From Porphyromonadaceae bacterium (lineage in GTDB: Bacteria; Bacteroidota; Bacteroidia; Bacteroidales; UBA12481), in the NCBI GenBank assembly GCA_007280905.1, contig QYQM01000157.1, forward strand, positions 1 through 32,354: a stretch of DNA of 32,354 bases. The letters are read 5' to 3'. The notes under the pieces are model-generated. The model did no database searches. It saw only the letters and a list, made by a program, of their open reading frames with translations, and was not told the origin of the DNA. A program made the position numbers and the translations under genes. Positions 8,821 through 15,666 of the stretch are shown here, piece by piece (positions within the stretch are counted from its first letter, which is position 1; each line of letters starts with the position of its first letter).

Positions 8821-8874
8821 TGTCATCCCCGCGCAGGCGGGGACCCCGTCGCTAACCACGAATGTCCCTGGGAG
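8821..8874 (-). repeat. Palindromic REP-like repeat, copy C
   Basis: Second unit of the 80-base tandem pair. Stem 8826-8832 with 8837-8843, loop GCAG. Its 36-base core (8821-8856), read on the minus strand, matches copies A and D with one change each, in the loop. The homology with copy B extends about 18 bases past the core, into CACGAATGTCC. Confidence 0.88.
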
Positions 8875-8932
8875 CGTACACCAACACAACGAACACCCGA
8901 TTCCAACGTTATAAGTCGATGGCCTTTTTGCC

Positions 8933-8940
8933 TACTTTTG
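8933..8940 (+). promoter_or_regulatory. Candidate -7 element immediately before the 8945 start
   Basis: TACTTTTG is an exact TAnnTTTG match ending only four bases before the ATG at 8945. If used, transcription would begin at or next to the start codon, giving a leaderless message. A -33 TTTG at the usual distance was not found. Confidence 0.4.
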
Positions 8941-8944
8941 ATTT

Positions 8945-11900
8945 ATGGCTGACCGCTCAACGATATCGCCCCTTTATACTTTCATCATTACTTGTGCCTT
9001 GAGCCTTGAGCCTTGTGCCTTATACCAGCAGTCGCTCCGAACTAAGGTGCTTTCTGTTAAATCAGATACCGTACGTATTGACACATTATCGTTGGTCCCC
9101 AACTCCTGGAAGATATTAAAGTCTGATAATCAGAGTTTGGCTGATAGCCTTTATACAATCGACTGGGTAAAATCTTTACTGATATTCAAACCGGGGATTC
9201 TTGCCAAATCCGATAGCATACTCGTGAAGTATGAAGTTTATCCATTGAATCTGAATAAGGTTTATTTGCATAAAAGTCCTGAATTCAACCGGATAAATCC
9301 TCCGGTTTACCGGCCTCTGACGGGATTGGAAGCCCGCGAAAGCTTCGATCGTCTGTCGGAGGGTTCTCTCCGCAGCAGTGGCAGTCTTTCCCGCGGCGTA
9401 GCTATGGGGAATACCCGCGATGCTTCGCTCACTTCAAACCTGAACCTGCAGCTCGAAGGCAGGCTGAATAAGGATTACCGCATCGAGGCCACCCTGACCG
9501 ATGCCAATATTCCCATCCAGCCGGAAGGCAATACACAGCAGATCCAGGAGTTCGATAAGATGTTTTTTCGCATTTATAGCCCACGGAATGAGATTCTGGC
9601 AGGCGACTTCGATATCCGGCCCGTCACCGGCTATTTTCTGCAGATGAATAAACGGGTGCAGGGAGCGAGGTTCACCACCGAAACCGCTGCGAAATCAGGA
9701 AAATCCAGCTTCCGGACGAGCACCGGGGCAGCCGTGGTAAAAGGAAAATACGCCCGCAACCATATCCAGGGCAGCGAAGGCAACCAGGGACCTTACATGC
9801 TCTCCGGATCGGCTGGTGAAAATTATATCCAGATTATCGCCGGAAGCGAAAAGATCTTTATCGATGGGCAACCCCTGATGCGCGGCGAAGAGGCCGATTA
9901 TACCATTGATTATAATACCGCTGAAATTCGTTTTACCCCGAAAATCCTCATCACCAAGGATAAAAGAATTGCAGCAGAATTCGAATATACCGAGCGCAGT
10001 TACTCGCGTTTCCTGTTTTATAACGAAAATCGCTGGTCTACCAAAAAAGGCTCCTGGTACCTGAGCATTTTTTCGGAAAATGATGCCAAAAACCAACCTC
10101 TCCTGCAGGATCTCACGGATGCAAACAAGCAATTGCTGGCCTCGATCGGCGACAATTCAAACCTGGCAAGGGTGAGTGCCATCCGCGAATCGCTGTTCCG
10201 GAACGACCGGGTATTTTATAAACTAGCCGATACCACGGTGAACGGAATCCGTTATGATAGCATTCTGATTCAAAGCTTTAACCCCGATAGTGCGAAGTAT
10301 GAAGCCGGATTTTCCTTTGTTGGCGCCGGGAATGGAAATTATGAACCGCTCCAGTCGGCCGCCAACGGACGGGTATTCCGCTGGCTTGCCCCTGAGAACG
10401 GCATACTCAAAGGAGGATATGAGCCGGTTACCAAACTGGTAATGCCCCAAAGCAAACAGGTACTCTCGGCCGGAACCCGCCAATCATTGGGATCGCGAAT
10501 GTGGATAGATATGGAATGGTCAGTCACCCGCAACGACCGGAACACCTTCTCCTCATTGGACGATGGGAATAATACGGGAATGGGATTGAAAACAAACTTA
10601 TCGAGGAAGGATTACCTGAAACGGGATAGCAGCCTGCTGATCAATACATTTGTGAACTATCGTTTCACCGGCATGCTGTTCGACCCGGTTGAGCGGTTTC
10701 GGGAGGTGGAATTCGAGCGCGACTGGAATCTCCCGGCCGCAGGGATCAGTCAGCAGGAGAATTTTGTGGAATCCGGATTCAAACTGACGGGTAAGGATAG
10801 CCTGCAGGCTTCGTACCGGCTGGAATACCTCAACCTCCAATCTAACTTTAACGGTTTCCGGCAGTTTACCAATGGCCGTTTGCGCGGCAAAAAATGGGTA
10901 GCTTCCTGGTCGGGCAGCTACCTGCTATCGGCTGATTCCTATCGCAATACCTCTTTTTTTAGGCACACCGTGCGTTATCGACGCCAATTGGGAAAAGTAA
11001 ATTTGGAGGTGGCAGAAAATGCCGAAAATAATCGTTGGAAAAAACCGGAAAATGATACGCTTTTGGCCAACAGCCAGGCTTTTCAGGAATTTCGCTTTGA
11101 AGTATCTGAAAAGAAAGGCGATCGTCAGCCGTGGATGGTCAGGATCAGCAGGCGTACCGATCAGTTGCCTTGGGCTGGACGGCTGATTTCAACCACCCGC
11201 GCATGGGATGCCGAAAGCTGGGTCGATCTTTCGAAAAACCCGGCCCTCCCCTTCCGTGCAGGCTTCCACCTCCGGGCACTCGATGCCGATTCCGGTAGCC
11301 TCGCCATAGGCGAAACCGGGAAAACAATAACTGGAAGAATCGAAAACCGCTGGCAAGCCTGGAAAGGATTTCTCCGGTCCCAAACTTTTTTCGAAATGGG
11401 ATCGGGTTACGACCGCAAGCCGGAGTATTCTTACCTGGAGGTGGCAGCGGGACAGGGATATTATACCTGGAAAGATTATAACGGCAACGGAATCAAAGAA
11501 TTTAATGAATTTGAAACTGCTTTTTTCAGAGATCAGGCCGCTTTTATCCGGATCTTCAGGCTCGGAACCGAGTTCATTCCTACACTGGTCAATCGCTTTA
11601 ACCAGGTGTTTACCATCCAGCCAAAAAAAGGATTTGCCTCGCGGTTTACCAGTCAGTTGGCTTACCGGATCGATAAGAAAACCCCGCGCGGGGATTATCT
11701 TTTTTTAGTGAATCCCTTCACCAATGATCCCAACGATCAGCGGTTGATTAACCTGAATTCACAATTGCGGCACAGCTTATCGTTCAACAGGACAGGCCAG
11801 AAATTCAATGCCGACCTGGTCACCCAGAAACAATCCACCCGTACCACCCTGCTCAACGGTGCGGATGGAAAGGTAACCTGGTCGAATTCACTCCTCCTGC

Positions 11901-12394
11901 GTTATCGCTTCCACCCGGCCTGGCAATTGAATTCCAACACCGATTGGTCGAGAAAAGAATCGGTATCTGAATTTTTTACCGCCAGGAATTATATTCTGGT
12001 GAGCCAGTCGCAGCTCCTCCAGATCGAATGCCAGGCGGGTTCGAACTTCAGAATCGGGATAGATTGGGAGTTCCGGTCGGAAAAGAATAAAACCAATGGG
12101 GGCGGTTTGCTTTCGAACCGGTTGGAAACGATACTGACTGCCCAGATTCCGGAAAAGGGACAGATCAGCCTTTCTGTACAATATGTATACGTGAAGTTTG
12201 ATGGCCAGGCTGATTCACCATCCGGATATGCCATGCTCAGGGGATTCGGCAATGGCCATAACGGAGTGGCTCAACTATCGGCCCGTTACAAACTGGGGAA
12301 AAACCTTGTTCTCGAAGGGGTTTATGAAGGCAGGATTGTCCGCGGCGGAAAGGCGGTTCATAACGCGCAGCTCCAGGTTCGGGCGGTGTTTTAA
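8945..12394 (+). CDS. Large probable outer-membrane protein of unknown function
   Basis: The 1149-residue product is rich in aromatic and polar residues in short alternating stretches and ends in VRAVF, as outer-membrane barrels do. An N-terminal region (about residues 130-350) has blocks such as GSLSRGVAMGNTRDASL, IPIQPEGNTQQIQEFDKM and GSEGNQGPYMLSG. I recall similar text in large Bacteroidota outer-membrane proteins, broadly like SprA-type barrels, but cannot name the family. D844 begins an EF-hand-like loop (DYNGNGIKEFNE) that could bind calcium. The signal peptide is partly encoded by the TTGAGCC heptamer array. No downstream ATG gives a credible start. It is preceded by the VPS10-like gene and overlaps the end of ald tail-to-tail by four bases. 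Confidence 0.75.
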   Translation: MADRSTISPLYTFIITCALSLEPCALYQQSLRTKVLSVKSDTVRIDTLSLVPNSWKILKSDNQSLADSLYTIDWVKSLLIFKPGILAKSDSILVKYEVYPLNLNKVYLHKSPEFNRINPPVYRPLTGLEARESFDRLSEGSLRSSGSLSRGVAMGNTRDASLTSNLNLQLEGRLNKDYRIEATLTDANIPIQPEGNTQQIQEFDKMFFRIYSPRNEILAGDFDIRPVTGYFLQMNKRVQGARFTTETAAKSGKSSFRTSTGAAVVKGKYARNHIQGSEGNQGPYMLSGSAGENYIQIIAGSEKIFIDGQPLMRGEEADYTIDYNTAEIRFTPKILITKDKRIAAEFEYTERSYSRFLFYNENRWSTKKGSWYLSIFSENDAKNQPLLQDLTDANKQLLASIGDNSNLARVSAIRESLFRNDRVFYKLADTTVNGIRYDSILIQSFNPDSAKYEAGFSFVGAGNGNYEPLQSAANGRVFRWLAPENGILKGGYEPVTKLVMPQSKQVLSAGTRQSLGSRMWIDMEWSVTRNDRNTFSSLDDGNNTGMGLKTNLSRKDYLKRDSSLLINTFVNYRFTGMLFDPVERFREVEFERDWNLPAAGISQQENFVESGFKLTGKDSLQASYRLEYLNLQSNFNGFRQFTNGRLRGKKWVASWSGSYLLSADSYRNTSFFRHTVRYRRQLGKVNLEVAENAENNRWKKPENDTLLANSQAFQEFRFEVSEKKGDRQPWMVRISRRTDQLPWAGRLISTTRAWDAESWVDLSKNPALPFRAGFHLRALDADSGSLAIGETGKTITGRIENRWQAWKGFLRSQTFFEMGSGYDRKPEYSYLEVAAGQGYYTWKDYNGNGIKEFNEFETAFFRDQAAFIRIFRLGTEFIPTLVNRFNQVFTIQPKKGFASRFTSQLAYRIDKKTPRGDYLFLVNPFTNDPNDQRLINLNSQLRHSLSFNRTGQKFNADLVTQKQSTRTTLLNGADGKVTWSNSLLLRYRFHPAWQLNSNTDWSRKESVSEFFTARNYILVSQSQLLQIECQAGSNFRIGIDWEFRSEKNKTNGGGLLSNRLETILTAQIPEKGQISLSVQYVYVKFDGQADSPSGYAMLRGFGNGHNGVAQLSARYKLGKNLVLEGVYEGRIVRGGKAVHNAQLQVRAVF
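8992..9026. repeat. TTGAGCC-type heptamer array inside the signal-peptide region
   Basis: Units TTGTGCC, TTGAGCC, TTGAGCC, TTGTGCC and a degenerate TTATACC. Read in the gene's frame it encodes CALSLEP then CALY, which extends the hydrophobic N-terminus. It is the same unit as the intergenic array at 1-31. Confidence 0.88.
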
Positions 12395-13605
12395 AATGCT
12401 GACAGCAGCAGGTCAATATCCTTTGAGGTAATCCCAAATTGATTACCTATCAGCTCGTTAGTCAGAATCCCATTGTACAGATATACCCCGTGCCTAACAC
12501 CCCAGTCGTCCTTGATCAGCTGCAGAATCCCCCCGTATCTGCCTTTATCCAATAAAATGGGCATCAGCACATTGCTCAGCGCGATAGATGCTGTTCGCGC
12601 TACCTTAGCCGGAAGGTTGGGCACCATATAGTGAACCACACCGTGCCGGGAAAAAACAGGTTCCTCACGTGAAGTATAAATGCCTGTTTCGAAGCTCGAT
12701 CCCTGATCAACATGAATATCGATCAATACGGAACCGGGTTTCATCGACATGATAATATCCTCGGAAATCATAAAAAACGAATCCTGATGGAGCCTCTGCA
12801 AGGTACTGATAACCAGATCGGCTGTTTCAAACGCTTTTTTCAGTACCGGCGGATGCATCACAGAGGTGAATATCTCCTGGCCCAGAAAATGTTTGAGCGA
12901 CCTCAGATTGGTGATCGAACGATCGAACACTTTAACTATGGCCCCCATGCCGAGAGCTGTGCGGGCTGCATTTTCTGCAGCGGTTCCGGCACCCAGAATA
13001 ACCACTTCGGTGGGCGTAATACCCGTTATCCCGCCGAGAAGAATACCTTTCCCATTGTTCTCACTGCTGAGTAATCCGGATCCGATGTTTACGGCAACCG
13101 TTCCGGCAATCTCACACATCGATCGGAGAACAGGCACTTCCTGTGCTTCATCCTCGATGAGTTCAAAGGCAATCGCAGTAACCTTGTGACGGATCAGGTC
13201 CTGGAAATAGGATTCATCACGAGTAGCCAGATGCAGACTGGTGATGATCGTTTTTCCCGGTCCGAGTAAATCAATTTCCGGTTTGGTAAGAGGTGAAACT
13301 TTAAGAAGCATCGAGGCTTCAAAAACTGAAGGTTTATCATTAAGCAGCTCACCGCCGGCCTCTGAATAATCATGATCCGAAAATTTGGCCCCATCACCCG
13401 CGCCACGCTCGATCAGCACCCTATGCCCTCCTTCAACCAGAAGGTTTACCGCCTGGGGAGTCAGTGAGATACGTGTTTCCTGGGGATCGGTTTCCCTGGG
13501 TAATCCGATCACAAAATGCTTTCCCTTTTTCTCGCGATCAAGGGTCTCTTCCTTAGGCATCATCCCATGCTGAAAGAATGACAAGGGTTTTCCAGTCTCT
13601 TCCAT
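12391..13605 (-). CDS. ald: Alanine dehydrogenase
   Basis: Catalyses the reversible NAD-dependent deamination of L-alanine to pyruvate and ammonia. The 404-residue product has the N-terminal block VIGLPRETDPQETRISLTP, with the substrate-binding Arg typical of the family. It also has LLKVSPLTKPE (expected substrate Lys), the nucleotide-binding glycine turn VILGAGTAAENAA near residue 205, and DIHVDQGSSFE. It is about 30 residues longer at the N-terminus than classic enzymes, which I believe is common in Bacteroidota. It is the last gene of the porW-porX-tsaE-ald run, 59 bases after tsaE, and its stop overlaps that of the convergent outer-membrane gene. Confidence 0.92.
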   Translation of the reverse strand: MEETGKPLSFFQHGMMPKEETLDREKKGKHFVIGLPRETDPQETRISLTPQAVNLLVEGGHRVLIERGAGDGAKFSDHDYSEAGGELLNDKPSVFEASMLLKVSPLTKPEIDLLGPGKTIITSLHLATRDESYFQDLIRHKVTAIAFELIEDEAQEVPVLRSMCEIAGTVAVNIGSGLLSSENNGKGILLGGITGITPTEVVILGAGTAAENAARTALGMGAIVKVFDRSITNLRSLKHFLGQEIFTSVMHPPVLKKAFETADLVISTLQRLHQDSFFMISEDIIMSMKPGSVLIDIHVDQGSSFETGIYTSREEPVFSRHGVVHYMVPNLPAKVARTASIALSNVLMPILLDKGRYGGILQLIKDDWGVRHGVYLYNGILTNELIGNQFGITSKDIDLLLSAF

Positions 13606-13664
13606 AGTATTTAATAATCAACCTCCATAAAGAAGAGCAATTTACAAAATATCCCTGGAATCTG

Positions 13665-14093
13665 TTATGCGGGAATTTTAACCCTGATCGTCCGGCTGCC
13701 ATCGGGGTTTTCGTGGAGAAGCACCCTGACCACTGTCTCCGGTAAAAGTTCTTCTACCTTTTCGGGCCATTCAATCAGGCACCAGCGGCCGCTGTCGAAA
13801 TATTCATCAACCCCGAAATCAAGCGCTTCGCTGATCCGGTTTACCCGATAAAAATCAAAATGGAAAACCGGACCGCTATCGGAGGGGTATTCATTCACGA
13901 GGGCGAAGGTGGGACTGGTTACTTCTGTTATTACGTCGAGGCCCCTGCAAATGGTCCGGATCAGGGTGGTTTTACCCACTCCCATCTGGCCGTAAAAGGC
14001 CAGAATACGCTCATTACCTGCCGCCTTGATAATATTGACAGCTATCCCGTCGAGGTCGTGGAGACGCTTTGCGTGGAAAACCAATTCTTTCAT
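13665..14093 (-). CDS. tsaE: tRNA threonylcarbamoyladenosine biosynthesis ATPase TsaE
   Basis: ATPase of the TsaB-TsaD-TsaE complex that makes the t6A37 modification of ANN-decoding tRNAs. The 142-residue product has a Walker A motif GQMGVGKTTL, followed by VTSPTFALVNEY and FHFDFYR, all typical of TsaE, and ends with WCLIEWPEKVEELLP. I chose the ATG at 14093 (MKELVFHAKR); a longer in-frame start at 14120 would overlap the end of porX. The start lies 7 bases after the porX stop, so translation is probably coupled within the operon. Confidence 0.93.
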   Translation of the reverse strand: MKELVFHAKRLHDLDGIAVNIIKAAGNERILAFYGQMGVGKTTLIRTICRGLDVITEVTSPTFALVNEYPSDSGPVFHFDFYRVNRISEALDFGVDEYFDSGRWCLIEWPEKVEELLPETVVRVLLHENPDGSRTIRVKIPA

Positions 14094-14100
14094 ACATTGA

Positions 14101-15657
14101 TCACTTCGGCTGAAGCACAATAAAAGGAACCAGCATCTCTTCCAGGCTCACCCCACCGTGCTGGAAGGTGTTCCGGTAATATTTCACGTAATGATTGTAG
14201 TTGTTGGGATAAGCGAAAAAATTCGCCCCTGTGGCAAAAATATAACTCGAGCTTACATTTGATTTGGGCAACTGGATATCTTCGGGCCGGGTAATTTCAA
14301 AAACCTCTTTTTGATTGTAATTCAGATTCTTACCTTGCTTGTACCGAAGATTGGTTGTCGTCATCCGGTCGCCGATCACCTTAATCGGATCTTCTACCAT
14401 GGTGGTACCGTGGTCGGTGGTAATCACTATGGTAACCTGCTTCTTAGCCAATTCCCTAAGCAATTCCAGCAATGGGGAATGAATAAACCAGGTATGCGTA
14501 AGGGTGCGATATGAGGCTTCATCATCGGCCAGCTCACGGATCATATTGGTCTCCGTGCGGGCATGGGAAAGCATATCCACGAAATTATAAACAAGAACCG
14601 ATAAAGGCATGTTAGTCAGCTCATTCGGATGCTCAACCCATCTTTTTCCGGCGCGATTGGTGCTAATCTTGTCATAAACAAATTTGGCGGGGATTTTCAA
14701 TCGCTGCATGAGGCTCCTGAGAAGCTCTTCTTCATGCATATTCTTACTGCCCTCCTCGAAATCTTCCATCCAGATGTCAGGATACATTTTAGAGATCGCC
14801 AGAGGCATCAGTCCGCTAAATAGGGCATTTCTGGCATATTGTGTTGCTGTAGGCAGTATTGAGAAGTAGATATCATCCTGTTCAACGGTATAGGTTTCAG
14901 AAATAACCGGCTCCAGTACCTTCCACTGATCATACCGGAGATTATCAATAACCAGCATCACCACAGGCAAATTCCTGGATAATAAAGGAAAAACCTTGTG
15001 CTTCATAATATCCGGGGAAAGAAAAGGCCGTTGGCCGATATCCTGCGAAAACCAGTGTACATAATTTTTCCGGATAAAACGGATAAAATTCTGATTGGCC
15101 TCGGCCTTCTGCATCCGGAATACCTCATCCATTGGGGTTTCAGCAGATCCCTTCAGCTCTAATTCCCAATAAACCAATTTCTTATATACCTGAATCCAAT
15201 TCTCCCATGAAAGGCTCGCACTGATCTGCATACCAATCTTTCCAAACTCGGTTTGGTAGGTTGAGGTGGTTTTTTCGCTGATCAATCGCTTGGTATCCAC
15301 AAATTTCTTAATGGTTAGCAGTACTTGTTTGGGATTGACCGGCTTGATCAGGTAATCGGCAATTTTGGAGCCGATGGCTTCATCCATGATATCTTCTTCT
15401 TCACTCTTGGTGATCATGACCACCGGAATGTTTGGCCTGATCGTTTTTATTCGGTTTAGAACCTGCAAACCGGTGAGTCCGGGCATATTCTCATCCAGAA
15501 AGATAAGATCGAACTCGCGTTCATTTACCCGTTCGATGGCATCTTCGCCGTTGTTAGCGGTAATAACTTCAAACCCCTTGCCCTGGAGAAGAAGAATATG
15601 GGGCATCAGCAGGTCGATCTCGTCATCTGCCCAAAGAATGGAAAGGGATTTGGCCAT
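14101..15657 (-). CDS. porX: T9SS regulator PorX: response regulator fused to PglZ domain
   Basis: In Bacteroidota, PorX is the response-regulator arm of control over type IX secretion genes; its PglZ domain belongs to the alkaline-phosphatase superfamily and is reported to be a zinc-dependent oligonucleotide phosphodiesterase. The 518-residue product has a receiver domain (residues 1-120) with the acidic pair D11/D12, phosphoacceptor D55, T83 and K105 all present. A helical linker leads to the PglZ domain, with LVIDNLRYDQW near 235-245, the nucleophile region PTATQYARN near 269-277, DHGTTMVED and HGGVSLEEM. All expected active residues appear intact. It lies 9 bases after porW and 7 before tsaE. 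Confidence 0.93.
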   Translation of the reverse strand: MAKSLSILWADDEIDLLMPHILLLQGKGFEVITANNGEDAIERVNEREFDLIFLDENMPGLTGLQVLNRIKTIRPNIPVVMITKSEEEDIMDEAIGSKIADYLIKPVNPKQVLLTIKKFVDTKRLISEKTTSTYQTEFGKIGMQISASLSWENWIQVYKKLVYWELELKGSAETPMDEVFRMQKAEANQNFIRFIRKNYVHWFSQDIGQRPFLSPDIMKHKVFPLLSRNLPVVMLVIDNLRYDQWKVLEPVISETYTVEQDDIYFSILPTATQYARNALFSGLMPLAISKMYPDIWMEDFEEGSKNMHEEELLRSLMQRLKIPAKFVYDKISTNRAGKRWVEHPNELTNMPLSVLVYNFVDMLSHARTETNMIRELADDEASYRTLTHTWFIHSPLLELLRELAKKQVTIVITTDHGTTMVEDPIKVIGDRMTTTNLRYKQGKNLNYNQKEVFEITRPEDIQLPKSNVSSSYIFATGANFFAYPNNYNHYVKYYRNTFQHGGVSLEEMLVPFIVLQPK

Positions 15658-15666
15658 AGGAATGAA

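Noticed and set aside
8741-8874. Possible CRISPR array from two similar palindromic repeats 80 bases apart
   Set aside because: There are only two units, they are diverged, the same repeat occurs singly at distant sites, and no cas genes are present. REP-like repeats explain it better.
8651-8914. Open frame of 87 codons between the two large envelope genes
   Set aside because: It translates the palindromic repeats (peptides such as RGVIPAQAG) and low-complexity CA-rich DNA, overlaps the end of the VPS10-like gene, and has no protein-like features.
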